Part shown: positions 47,095-57,603 of the stretch, piece by piece | How positions within the stretch are numbered: the first letter of the stretch is position 1 | Layout: the number at the start of each line of letters is the position of its first letter | Assembly (NCBI GenBank): GCA_947568835.1 | Contig: OX387605.1 | Span: forward strand, 2,914,001-2,978,000 | Length of the DNA stretch: 64,000 nucleotides | Reading direction: 5' to 3' | Origin: Protonemura montana | Lineage: Eukaryota > Arthropoda > Insecta > Plecoptera > Nemouridae | Notes under the pieces: generated by a model | What the model was told of the DNA's origin: nothing | The model's database searches: none | Seen by the model: only the letters and a program-made list of their open reading frames with translations | Program-made: the position numbers and the translations under genes

Positions 47095-49128
47095 TCGGCA
47101 CACGGCGCATATTACACCGCTAGATGGCCAAAGTTGGGGGTGCCGGCTAGGGGGGTAAGGGGGACCGTCATTGCCTATACGTGTGTAATGTATGACTTTA
47201 AACCCTCGTTTTCGGCACAAAGCATGTCCGAGCAAATTACAGTGTTCGGCGGATCGGTGTGGAGCTCTCTTTCAACGGCCACCCCTTGAAAGCAGCTGAC
47301 GTCGCGGCGTTTGCTAGGCACGGCACGGCAGGACTCTGTGTTTGCACTGTGACGGTTGTCGGGTGAGAGGTTGCTGCTGCTGGTCAGGTCGCCAGGTCAC
47401 CGAAAAGCATTTCGGAAATGTCCGACTTGATTCAGTGTCACCTTTCGTCGGGTGGTCATCGATTGGGCGGCGAGGGAAATGCCAGTTGGCCGTGGGAGAC
47501 CGCATCGCATGGTCGTTTCTTTCCAGAGAGCAATTTACTTTGCACGCCCGAAAGTTTAAATCCGGGACGTGCGCCGATTTTGGGCATATTTCGTTGCGAT
47601 CATATTCTTTCGTTTTGACCTATACCACATGGTTTCGCTTAGCCGCGGACACAAAAACACGGTTTCACAAAATCCAATTTATTTCAAATAATGTGGAGCA
47701 TGCAGAAGCAGCATTTGTCTTCGGGTTAATTTCCCGCGAGAGGTCCTTGTAATGGGGCGCAGGGATGAATTATTTTTAAGGTCATTTGCACGTGCTTTGT
47801 TTCCAGCGATGCTAAAAATCGGATCGTTAATTTCATGTTCCATTGGATATTCGCCTCGCTTCGAGAGACTCCCTCCGACATAGTCTTCTTTCTCCCGGGC
47901 CAGACGAGACACTATAAAGACTAATGAACTGACTTGAACATCCACAAGCAAACACAGGAGAGATCTTAAGACAACAATGAGCTTGGTGAAGGAAAAACAC
48001 CTCGCTATTTTTAGTTTGTTGAGGTACAGTTCATGCAGCGTTGATAGTTCGAACACAGCTGTCCTGTATTTTAAAGAAATTACATTGTTTAGCGGCGTCT
48101 TGATGAAAACGTTCGGGAGAGGGTTCGGGTCCCGTCCTCTGCACCCTTATCTGATTGTGCCATTGTTATTCGCACCCTCACATTACGGGAGTGTAACGAA
48201 TAATAACACTGGCATCGAAACGCCCTGCGCGCTGTAAAGAAGGGTGATCCGCGAATGGACCGATGTAGCTGCCATCCATCGCGACCGTACGGCGAGCGCG
48301 TGGCTCGTGCCACTGACATCTGCAGGGCTAGAGGGTGGTAGGAGCAGAACTCGCCTGTGCCAGGGAATATTAGGTTACGGATAAAAATTGGTGTTCCACT
48401 TGCCAGCAATATCAGTTGCTTGTTGTTTGAGTCGTTTTTTCGGGAATAGCTGTGCATTTGTTAGGTTTCCAGACAGGTGAGATAGACTAGTAAGGACTGG
48501 AGAAGCAATTTCCGATACATAATTTAGGAAATAATCACGAGCTGCCTCCTGGAGTAGATCGCCTGGCTATAAACTTGTCCGTGAAAGGAGTTTTATTGAA
48601 TGCAAAAGCAAAACTGAATTCGATGCCCCAGTTCGGGCAACTCGATTCCGTCTGGGGTAGAGGTAACAACACGAAGCGAGGGGTTCGCCCCTGCATTGTT
48701 TGACGGCGAATTTAACATGGCGGGACGCTAATGCATGTGTTCCTGGTGCCGAGATATCCCCAGCAATATTTCCACCTCGGCTCCATTGTGGCAACAGCCA
48801 TATTTCAGAGCTTTGCCTGCGTGCGTTGCCACATCAATCCCGATTTTTTCCCGTTGGGATAAAGGGAATCCGTGTTATCCTTTGTGGTGCGGTAAATCAT
48901 TAGACTGGTCGCCGATATGGATATACCTACCGGCCCAGGGCGCATGTGTACCACAAAATATTACCACAAATCACTCTAAATTGTGTCAGATTATAATATG
49001 CACACACAATAATTGACCGTTGCCCGTGCATGGCTGACTCAACGCGCACTCGTTCAGAAAAACAATGAATAACACATGCGGATGCCGCAGCGTCGCGCTT
49101 ATATCATCGGCATGTGAGAGAACCTGGT

Positions 49129-49158
49129 TTTTGCAGAGGTTTTTTTACCTCTGCAAAA
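49129..49158. repeat. Perfect 12-bp hairpin with T6 loop
   Basis: TTTTGCAGAGGT and ACCTCTGCAAAA flank six T. It is too short for a typical microRNA precursor and its role is unknown. Confidence 0.8.
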
Positions 49159-50073
49159 CGTTCCTGACGCTGGCTGGTATGCCGAGAATCTAGACATTTA
49201 TCTGGATAGCCATAAAGCGCTTGGGACGCGGGCAAAACGCCGACACCGACGGCGTTAGTGACAAGTGGGCGCATTAGCCAAGCGGATTACTTCCCCATCC
49301 TGTCGTCGGGAGAGTTTCAAACGAATGTGCGAATTCCGGTGCTTCGCGTCCCTGGAAAGGGCTCATCATAAAAGGAAGCCACGCGGCAAGCGCAGTTTCG
49401 CAAATCATTTCTTCGTTTCATGCGCTGGTGTGTGGCTGTGCGTGCATGACGGTCGTAACTTTTCGGCGAACGGAGTCCTGGAGCAGGGACTCAGAGCCCA
49501 AATCAACGCGGTTAAATGTAGCAAGAGACGACCGCTCGCAATCGATACCCACGTGGGCAAACAACGCGTGGAGAGAACCGAACCCGGGGCCAAACATCCA
49601 GCGACATCTCGTCTTTTTTTTTATCGGCGCGATTCGAAATGAGATGCTTGGCAAAAGTGTTGCGTTGCTCGTTTAATGCGCAAACTTTTAAATAGCAATC
49701 CGTCTTTCCCTTCAGGCGCAGATTACCCTCGGGGAGGGGTGCAAGTAAGCACCGACGTCGGCGAATGAAAGAGGGACGGCAGAAGGGGTGGGAAGGATTT
49801 GCGCCGAATTTATGCCTGCACTGGAGTGTCCCTCACAAGCCAAAGCAAATCCCCGCTGAAAAAAGATGTCCAGTCATCATTTCACTTGGCAATTAGCATG
49901 CGTGAGGAACTCAGTACAGAGCTGCTTGAAAGATGTGCGTGAATATGTGATGCACTAGAAATCTGTGCTGACTTATAACTTGGCGAGTTTAATATTCTGA
50001 CAGCGACGGTCACAAATTGAATTATCGTTCGACTTCTCTTGCTCCAGCATCGTAATCTCGGCATGCTCCTCGA

Positions 50074-50173
50074 CGCCGACGTCGTTGTTAATTTCCCAGG
50101 CTTCCGAAGCGCTCACGCCGGCGTCGTTGATAATTACCCCGGCTTCCGAGGCGCTCACGCCGGCGTCCTCATA
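50074..50173. repeat. 42-bp tandem repeat, about 2.4 units
   Basis: GGCTTCCGAAGCGCTCACGC followed by CGGCGTCGTTGATAATTACC recurs with a 42-bp period (50099 and 50141). A diverged partial unit lies before it. Confidence 0.8.
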
Positions 50174-51794
50174 CAATCGCCCGCGTCGGAAACTAGACCT
50201 CGTCGAGACTCGAGATAGATCACAGCGTTGGAGTCAAATGTTTGCAGCGCTTTCTGTCGACACTATGGGTCGGGTGGGTGTCAACCACCTCCGCAATTCG
50301 AATTAAAACGCGCAATTTTTGGGTGTATTTTTAGCAATTTACTGCATGTTTACACTTCCAAGAGTTCAATCATCTGACGCGTACTTAGTTGTTCATTCAG
50401 AGACTGGACCGAAGCTGTTTGAGTATTTTTAAAAGTTCGAATGAATGGGTGCGCTCACAGATACTGATGTTTTATTGCCATTAAGAAGACCGCGAGTCCA
50501 CATAAGAATGGTGTGTGAGACTTTTGAAAGAGTGATTGATGGGACCGTGATTGCCTTCAACGTTCATACCGAACCTTGTTTTCCAACAGGCAATTCCGAG
50601 TCCCGACGCAAAGACATTTCCCTGCATTTCCCTCGGGACGTTTCGTGTATCAATCGCGTATGGGAGGTTGGAGAAAGCACGCCGCCTGCACCCGGGTATA
50701 GGTGAACACGGATAGATACAAAGTGCGGTTGGAAACGATTCAATTACGGAGTCTAACAGGAGGAAACGCCCGTCCCCTGAGCGACCTGATACTGATACTG
50801 GGCTGGGAAGAGCACATGGTAGGGCACCCGAATCAGAGCTCTAAGCACTCGGGCCACTTTATCGCCCATCCGGAGTCTCTTACGACCACTCGATTACCCG
50901 ACATGTCCTTTCCCTCGACCCTCTCGCCAGAAATGTGCGGGGAAACAATTCCAGATATCTGCGAACCGTTTGGAAACAAGGAGAAACATGAGTTACAAAT
51001 GTCATCTGGAGTTGGCGTGGTGCGGTGAGGGACGCGTGAACACCCTCACGCACGCAGCACGCACGCCTACCAGACATGCAACAATCATTTATCAAGTGCT
51101 AGGTACTCGGGATGCAGGAAGGAAGGCACTCAACGAGTCCCGGAAAACTGCTGGGAAAGCGTCCGTCGATCTGTCGAGCGGACTCAAATATTTTACTCTC
51201 TACCTTACTGTTCACTGAGGAGGTTTTCCTCATGGGTATGACTCAAATATGAGTTAATGCTGGGCTCTGATTAAACTCCTACGTAACCGACAATGATTCT
51301 TTGACCTCTGACCTGCTGGTTCTTTCATTCATTGGTGCAAGCAGCCAACCTTAGAGTCTCCAATTAACATCTCTACGAGGAAAGCCTCTTACTCGTAACG
51401 ACGTCTCCTAACGTAACGTCTCTTCTAAACGCTTCTCGTAACGTAGCTTATCGGGTGGACTCTTTTGTTGCGCGTTGAAAGACCGAGGCGGACAAACGGG
51501 CACTGACTCATCACTGGTGTGGACACTTGGATACACTTGCACGCATTGCGTTCGTCTCCTGTCCAGAGCAGGTGTTCGACTAATAGGGTCGCCTCGACAG
51601 CGATTCACACCCTTCGCGATCAGAACCGATAAGAGTATGCCTTACCAAACACAACCCTGGCTGGAAGTTGTATCACCGTCTTTATTATCTTTAAAATTTG
51701 GCAACGTATAGTAACTACCTAATGCAGGAAGGCTGCTATTTCTGTTTAGTACCGAGTAGCATTTTCATGGGTATCCTCTGATGGTTGTTACTAC

Positions 51795-52165
51795 TGTTAT
51801 CTATTAGCTCTATCTTAGTTTAAAAATTGCACCGCGCGAGGGCGCTTATTTGTATTTTGCCACCATGTTGGACAAAAACCGCAGTACCGATTGCTCAGCC
51901 ACGGAGGTAACATCGGCCTCTGTGTGCTTTTGTTATTATCGTTTGTTTACACCGAAAAATTACCGTTTGGTTAGTAAACATTGTGTTAACCGTCACCTTG
52001 TGTTTTCATTCGTGTAACCTTTCCTCCTCCGCGTTTACCGAGTGAATTAGACCACGGTAAAAACCTTTCAGGCATTGCAGGATAGTTAGTGCGCGGGTGA
52101 ACGAGAGCCAGCCACCCTAGAGCTACCCCGTGGGATCAGTGCAGGGTGTGTGTGTGTTTTTAACA
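51795..52165 (+). repeat. 5' LTR of the Ty3/gypsy element
   Basis: 371 bp, TG...CA ends, 370 of 371 bases equal to the 3' LTR. Confidence 0.97.
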
Positions 52166-52167
52166 TT

Positions 52168-52180
52168 TCAGAAGTGGGAT
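52168..52180 (+). promoter_or_regulatory. Primer binding site, tRNA-Leu type
   Basis: TCAGAAGTGGGAT, starting 2 nt after the LTR, is complementary to the 3' part of animal tRNA-Leu (ATCCCACTTCTGA) recalled from memory. The terminal CA-CCA of the tRNA would stay unpaired. Confidence 0.65.
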
Positions 52181-52400
52181 ATGGACTTAAACCTTGATTG
52201 GACTTGTCACCGTTTATTAGAACTTAGAACCGTGTGATTTTCGTATTTTTCTTTTTTTTTTTGTTTTTGTGCCCTGTTTTTGGTGGAACTATTTTGTTGC
52301 GCGTAGTTTGTTTTGTGCTCCGCGAGTAGCATTTTCATGCGTAGTTTGCCCGCGAAGTGTATCCCTCCGCGCCACACTGGAACGCTTTGACTACAATATC

Positions 52401-55400
52401 ATGTCGAAGGGTAACAAAGCAAAGGGCAAGGGCCGAAAGGGCAGATCGCCTAGCCCTACACCCAGTAACAGAAGTTATGCGAGTGCCGATAGCCATCGTG
52501 ATGCTGAAGGTGCGGGCCGCAGCACAAATACCGGACCGACGGTCGACCCCAACATGACTGCCATGCTTGCGACGCTGACTACGCTAATGCAAGGGTTGCA
52601 GCGAGGACAGTCGCCCTTAGCATCGGAGGCAAGCGCCTCAAACTCAAACACTACAGTCAAAATGGTACCGGATTTGAGCCGGTATATTCATGATTTTGAT
52701 GGAGAGACCACAAGCAACGCGCGTGAGTGGCTTCGAAACATCGAAGCGACGGCTGCACTCTACAATTGGGGAGACGCAGTGAAGATGGAGGCGGCACGAG
52801 CCCACCTCACCGGAGCGGCTCGTCAGTGGTTTCGTAACTGCCACGAAAACATGGAAGATTGGAGTTCTTTTAAACGGGAATTTTCGGACACGTTCATTGG
52901 ACAGACAAGCCTGCCAGAGAAGTGGGCGAGAATGACTCGTCGGGAACAACAGCCTGGCGAGAGCTTAATGACTTATTTCTTCGAGAAGTCCGCTCTCTGC
53001 AAGGACCTCGACCTCAGCTTCTCGGACACTAAAAAACAAATCGTCATTGGACTCCTGTCCCGAACTTTGAGCGACTCACTTACGGCGAGACACTCACAGA
53101 ATGAGAAGGAACTATTACTCCACATTCGTGAAGTAGAGGAGGTTGACCGTGAGCGTGCTTCAAGGGCAAACGTTCGAAAAACCCAGTCAGGCAGACTGGC
53201 CGAGGCACCAAAACGTTCTGGGAACCAACCAATACCAAACCAACAGAAGCAACCGCCGCCATTCGTCCCAAATCGTAACGGGACAACTCCAACCGGAACC
53301 GCACCGACTACGTCAGGCTCTTGGAGAGAGAGAAGCAGCGCCGCCTCGCCAAGAAAGCAGTCTGAGCAGGAATGCTACAACTGTTACCGTAAAGGGCATA
53401 TCTCACGTGATTGCCCAGATCCGAAGAGACCCTTCTTCTGCGTACGTTGTAAGACGGAAGGCCACACACAACGCCACTGCACAACTGTTCTGAACACAGT
53501 TCCCGAATCGCGAGCCGCAGCTATTGTCGTGCCACGACCAGGACCAAGCAACTCCGTCAGCTTAGTTGGAACTACCGAGGGTACTAGTCCTGCTAAGTAC
53601 TTGCGTACCGCCGTTATCAATGAGCGAAGTGTGCAATCGCTGATCGATCCCGGGAGTTCAAGCTGCATTATGCAGGCGAGTGCGGCAATATCATGTGGAC
53701 TAACGCCACAGGCATCGGATTGTCTCCTGACCGGCTTCGGGGACAAGACCACAAAGGCCCTGGGGATGGTCACGGCCAATGTTACCATCGATGGCGTGAT
53801 TGGTGAGAAGATTTGTATCCTGATAGTTCCGGACGCCATGCAACCCGTGGAACTGATAGTCGGCCGGACTTGGACAGATCTACCCCACGTGTCCTATGCG
53901 AAGATTGACAACCAGCTCATCATAAAGAACAGTCCTACCGAGCTTATTAAGCAGCTGACCACATACCAGCCTGAAACCAGCAGCGACCGACTACAGCTGA
54001 GAGCCGTCCGCGACACCGAAGTCTCCGCAAACTCTATTAACTTCGTACAAGTGACAGGAGGAACAGAGATCGATGGTCTCGTCATCGTGGAAGCTGGTAA
54101 CCATGACGCATTGTTTGCCCTCGAGAAGGGGCACACTGTTTTGCCTGTGCTAAACAGCACGGACTGCACACGCATTGTGAAGACAGGAGAGTGCATCGTG
54201 CGCTCAACTGCAGTGGAAGGTCTGAAGACGGTCAACGAGGAAACAGCCACCGACCGACAGCCCATTGTCAAGACACAGATCAAAATTGGAGATGAAGTGA
54301 CCACTGAACAACATGAGTCGTTAGCGCAACTAGTGAATGAATATCGACATTGTTTTGCTCAAAATCTCAACGAACTAGGCTGCACAGACATCGCCGAAAT
54401 GACTATCAATGAACTGCCGAATAGTAAACCAGTTGTGCGAAAACCGTACCGAACCAATGCGAGGGAGCGTACTGTGATCAGTGACATTGTGAAAGAATGG
54501 AAGGACCATGGGATAGTGACCGAGACTAGGTCACCATACAGCAGCCCAGTGTTGCTAGTTAAGAAGAAGGATGGATCTGAGCGATTAGTGATTGATTACC
54601 GTGGCCTGAATCAACAGACGGTTAAGGAGAATTTCCCGTTGCCGAACATTGACGACCAATTAGAGCACCTGTCCGAAGCCAAAATATTTGCAGTACTCGA
54701 TCTTGCACACGGTTACTTGCAAATCCCCTTGAGCCCGAGCGCACGAGAAAAAACTGCCTTCGTCACATCGGACGAAACGGGGGAATTTACAAAGATGATG
54801 TTTGGCCTGACAAACGGACCCGCCGAGTTTCAGCGATTAATGAACAAAGTACTGGGACCCCTTCGCAACACGGTAGCGATGTGTTATCTGGACGATATAT
54901 TAATCCCAGCGCCAGACTGGAAGACCCTGATGGAACGTCTTCGTATGGTATTCACCGCCATCGCAAATGCAAAACTAACAATGAAGCTCAGCAAGTGCGA
55001 GTTTGGTAAAACTCAAGTGGACTACCTTGGGTTCACAATATCCGAGGGAAGCATTAAACCAGGACTGCGCAAGACCGATGCTATTCGACATTTCCCAGCA
55101 CCGTCCAATGTCCACGAGGTCAGACGTTTCCTCGGTTTATCTGGATTTTTTCGCCGCTTCGTAAGTCACTACTCGTCCATTGCAGAACCGTTGACGAGAC
55201 TCACGAAGAGCACGACGCCGTGGGCATGGGGAAAAGAACAACAGATTGCCTTCGACAGCTTGAAGAAGAGTTTGACTATTGCTCCGGTACTGGCTCTCTA
55301 CAACCCCCGCGCAAGAACCGAACTCCACACCGACGCCAGTAGCCAGGGATTAGCGGGAATGTTACTGCAAGCCGACGCCGACGGCGAGCTACGATTAGTT

Positions 55401-57125
55401 TACTGCGTCAGCAAACGCACTAACGAACATGAGAAGTTCTACCACTCAAGCAGACTTGAACTCATGGCCATCGTCTGGAGTGTCCAAAGACTACGTCCGT
55501 TCTTACTCGGTCTACAATTCACCATTGTCACAGACTGCCAGGCACTCATTTACCTGAACGAGCACAAGACGATCAACCCAGTGATTGCTCGAGCCTATGA
55601 CATCATCCAAGAGTATTCCTTCACCATACGCCACCGACCCGGAACAAAGATGAGACATGTAGATGCGTTGAGTCGAGCGCCCTATGAACCCCCAACAGAC
55701 ACGATGGACGAAATTGTGTCAACCCAGCTGGAGGTCATGCTAACACTGACCGTCATCGACCAGGTGCGCATGATGCAGCATAATGACCCAGACATCCGGA
55801 CGCTGGTGACCATCTGCGAGAAACAGCATGAAGACAGAACGAAAGAAGAGACTATCCGAATTAAAGAGCTCGAACTCAAAAATGGTATTTTGTACCGAAC
55901 CGAAGGAACTGCACGACTCTTCGTTATACCGAAGAAAATGAGGAAGGGATTAGTGGTGAAATGCCATGACCAAGCTGGACATTTCTCAGTTGACCGGACC
56001 GTGGCAAAAATCCGGGAACTTTACTGGTTCCCTTACATGCGTCGCTACGTAAAGGACCATGTCAACCACTGTTTCAGCTGTTTGTTGCACAAGACTCCGC
56101 GCGGTAAGCAGCCAGGTTTTCTTCACTCGATACCGCCGGGAAAACGCCCATTTGCGATCTGTCACATCGACCACCTGGGGCCATTCCCTCGTAGCAGCAA
56201 GGGAAACACCGAGCTCTTGGTAATTATCGACAACCTCACGAAGTATGTGCACCTCTACCCAGCAAGAAGTACGAGTACAAAGGGCGTACTCGCAAGCCTG
56301 AAGAAATTTGTCGGAGAGAGAGGACTGCCGGAACGAATCATCTCGGATCGCGGCACATGTTTTACATCGCATGACTTCGCCAGTTTCTGCGAGGAAAACG
56401 GAATTAAACATACACTAAACTCGACTCGACACCCACGAGCCAACGGCCAAGTGGAAAGAGTCAACAGCACCGTCCTGCCGCTGATCGCCGCAGCCATTGA
56501 CCGGGAAAACCATGCGGACTGGGACGCCCAGTTACCAGAAGTTCAACGACACTTAAATACAGCTCCAAACAAAGCTACCAAGCATTCGCCATTCTACGTT
56601 CTCCACGGGTACAACCCGCAATTCTTCCCCGAGGACAACATGATCAATGAAATTATTGGTACTAATTCTTGTAAGCCAACAGACACCCAAGCAGCTGCAC
56701 GACAGGCCATTATCACCCAGCAGTTGCGCACCGAAGAGCGACACAACACCCGTCGGTACTCATCCCAGCAGTATGCAGTGGGGGACATCGTCTTTATGAG
56801 GAGGGCACCAGTCCATACCGGACAACCCACTAAGGCGCAAGCAAAGTACCGCGGACCCTTGGTTGTCTCCGCCGTCTTGCCCGGGGACACATACCGTGTC
56901 ACGCAATTGAATGATGACAACAATAGTTTCTATGCGACCACCGCCCACGTCTCGCAGCTGAAGATCTGGCGAGGTTACATGGACGAGGAAACTGAGGATG
57001 ACGCTATCAACAAAGAGCCGGGAGCCTCCGACTCCGGAGATGACACCGACCCAGCCGGCGAGGACACGCCAAGCAGACCGAAAAGGGACTGCAAGAAGCC
57101 AATCCACCTGACTGACTATGTTTAG
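52401..57125 (+). CDS. Gag-Pol polyprotein of the Ty3/gypsy retrotransposon, 1574 aa
   Basis: A single frame encodes everything needed for copy-and-paste movement. The start is the first ATG (MSKGNKAKGKG, basic N-terminus); the frame is open upstream but has no ATG there. Order (residues): Gag about 1-320; two CCHC zinc knuckles 325-338 and 347-360; aspartic protease with D416 in LIDPGSS, where most have D-S/T-G; reverse transcriptase with YLDD 829-832; RNase H (TDAS); integrase with an HHCC zinc finger and a catalytic D1257, D1316, E1352 triad (D,D-35-E spacing); and a GPY/F-like module near the C-terminus. No stop or frameshift lies inside, so the element may still be active. Gag and Pol are fused in one frame, so no frameshift signal is needed; how the Gag excess is made is unknown. 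No chromodomain or envelope was seen. Confidence 0.97.
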   Translation: MSKGNKAKGKGRKGRSPSPTPSNRSYASADSHRDAEGAGRSTNTGPTVDPNMTAMLATLTTLMQGLQRGQSPLASEASASNSNTTVKMVPDLSRYIHDFDGETTSNAREWLRNIEATAALYNWGDAVKMEAARAHLTGAARQWFRNCHENMEDWSSFKREFSDTFIGQTSLPEKWARMTRREQQPGESLMTYFFEKSALCKDLDLSFSDTKKQIVIGLLSRTLSDSLTARHSQNEKELLLHIREVEEVDRERASRANVRKTQSGRLAEAPKRSGNQPIPNQQKQPPPFVPNRNGTTPTGTAPTTSGSWRERSSAASPRKQSEQECYNCYRKGHISRDCPDPKRPFFCVRCKTEGHTQRHCTTVLNTVPESRAAAIVVPRPGPSNSVSLVGTTEGTSPAKYLRTAVINERSVQSLIDPGSSSCIMQASAAISCGLTPQASDCLLTGFGDKTTKALGMVTANVTIDGVIGEKICILIVPDAMQPVELIVGRTWTDLPHVSYAKIDNQLIIKNSPTELIKQLTTYQPETSSDRLQLRAVRDTEVSANSINFVQVTGGTEIDGLVIVEAGNHDALFALEKGHTVLPVLNSTDCTRIVKTGECIVRSTAVEGLKTVNEETATDRQPIVKTQIKIGDEVTTEQHESLAQLVNEYRHCFAQNLNELGCTDIAEMTINELPNSKPVVRKPYRTNARERTVISDIVKEWKDHGIVTETRSPYSSPVLLVKKKDGSERLVIDYRGLNQQTVKENFPLPNIDDQLEHLSEAKIFAVLDLAHGYLQIPLSPSAREKTAFVTSDETGEFTKMMFGLTNGPAEFQRLMNKVLGPLRNTVAMCYLDDILIPAPDWKTLMERLRMVFTAIANAKLTMKLSKCEFGKTQVDYLGFTISEGSIKPGLRKTDAIRHFPAPSNVHEVRRFLGLSGFFRRFVSHYSSIAEPLTRLTKSTTPWAWGKEQQIAFDSLKKSLTIAPVLALYNPRARTELHTDASSQGLAGMLLQADADGELRLVYCVSKRTNEHEKFYHSSRLELMAIVWSVQRLRPFLLGLQFTIVTDCQALIYLNEHKTINPVIARAYDIIQEYSFTIRHRPGTKMRHVDALSRAPYEPPTDTMDEIVSTQLEVMLTLTVIDQVRMMQHNDPDIRTLVTICEKQHEDRTKEETIRIKELELKNGILYRTEGTARLFVIPKKMRKGLVVKCHDQAGHFSVDRTVAKIRELYWFPYMRRYVKDHVNHCFSCLLHKTPRGKQPGFLHSIPPGKRPFAICHIDHLGPFPRSSKGNTELLVIIDNLTKYVHLYPARSTSTKGVLASLKKFVGERGLPERIISDRGTCFTSHDFASFCEENGIKHTLNSTRHPRANGQVERVNSTVLPLIAAAIDRENHADWDAQLPEVQRHLNTAPNKATKHSPFYVLHGYNPQFFPEDNMINEIIGTNSCKPTDTQAAARQAIITQQLRTEERHNTRRYSSQQYAVGDIVFMRRAPVHTGQPTKAQAKYRGPLVVSAVLPGDTYRVTQLNDDNNSFYATTAHVSQLKIWRGYMDEETEDDAINKEPGASDSGDDTDPAGEDTPSRPKRDCKKPIHLTDYV

Positions 57126-57210
57126 ATTTAGATTTAGATTGTAAATGATAATCATTTAGGATAGACTTGTTAGTTTTTGTAAATTTTCATCCCTAAATCG
57201 AGGACGATTT

Positions 57211-57230
57211 AGAAGAAGGATGGCCGAGTG
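57211..57230 (+). promoter_or_regulatory. Polypurine tract followed by a tRNA-Leu-like segment
   Basis: AGAAGAAGGA (57211-57220) is the probable plus-strand primer. Eight bases, TGGCCGAG, lie between it and the LTR. AGGATGGCCGAGTG (57217-57230) equals bases 4-17 of animal tRNA-Leu as recalled, including its A box. Confidence 0.5.
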
Positions 57231-57599
57231 TTATCTATTAGCTCTATCTTAGTTTAAAAATTGCACCGCGCGAGGGCGCTTATTTGTATTTTGCCACCAT
57301 GTTGGACAAAAACCGCAGTACCGATTGCTCAGCCACGGAGGTAACATCGGCCTCTGTGTGCTTTTGTTATTATCGTTTGTTTACACCGAAAAATTACCGT
57401 TTGGTTAGTAAACATTGTGTTAACCGTCACCTTGTGTTTTCATTCGTGTAACCTTTCCTCCTCCGCGTTTACCGAGTGAATTAGACCACGGTAAAAACCT
57501 TTCAGGCATTGCAGGATAGTGAGTGCGCGGGTGAACGAGAGCCAGCCACCCTAGAGCTACCCCGTGGGATCAGTGCAGGGTGTGTGTGTGTTTTTAACA
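57229..57599 (+). repeat. 3' LTR of the Ty3/gypsy element
   Basis: 371 bp, one difference from the 5' LTR, followed by the CTAC target duplication. Confidence 0.97.
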
Positions 57600-57603
57600 C
57601 TAC

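Larger units (their letters stand above)
38030..51790. other. CpG-rich gene-free stretch
   Basis: For 13.8 kb I find no open frame with a recognisable domain or a chain of in-phase exons. The stretch has more CpG and GC-rich patches than the introns to the left. It holds a poly-C run, a poly-G run, a 5S-derived SINE with a tandem array, and minor repeats, all listed separately. Enhancers or an unannotated non-coding RNA cannot be excluded. Confidence 0.5.
51791..57603 (+). mobile_element. Intact Ty3/gypsy LTR retrotransposon
   Basis: Two 371-bp LTRs (51795-52165 and 57229-57599) flank a single gag-pol frame, and the whole is bounded by a 4-bp target duplication CTAC (51791-51794 and 57600-57603). 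LTR ends are TGTTA and TAACA. The LTRs differ at one position (52087 T, 57521 G), so the insertion is recent. There is no env frame. The primer site fits tRNA-Leu, and the insertion site is in the gene-free stretch. Clade is uncertain; the tRNA-Leu primer and single fused frame would suit an Mdg3-like element. Confidence 0.97.

Noticed and set aside
47342-47752. Open frame of 136 codons in the gene-free block
   Set aside because: No recognisable domain, overlaps other frames, and the stretch is CpG-rich with few stops by composition.
52269-52400. Extension of the Gag-Pol frame upstream of 52401
   Set aside because: The frame is open but begins with GTG and has no ATG. The first ATG at 52401 gives a typical basic Gag start.
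54301-55700. Endogenous virus with envelope
   Set aside because: Only gag-pol is present between the LTRs. The space between stop and 3' LTR is about 100 bp, so there is no env gene.
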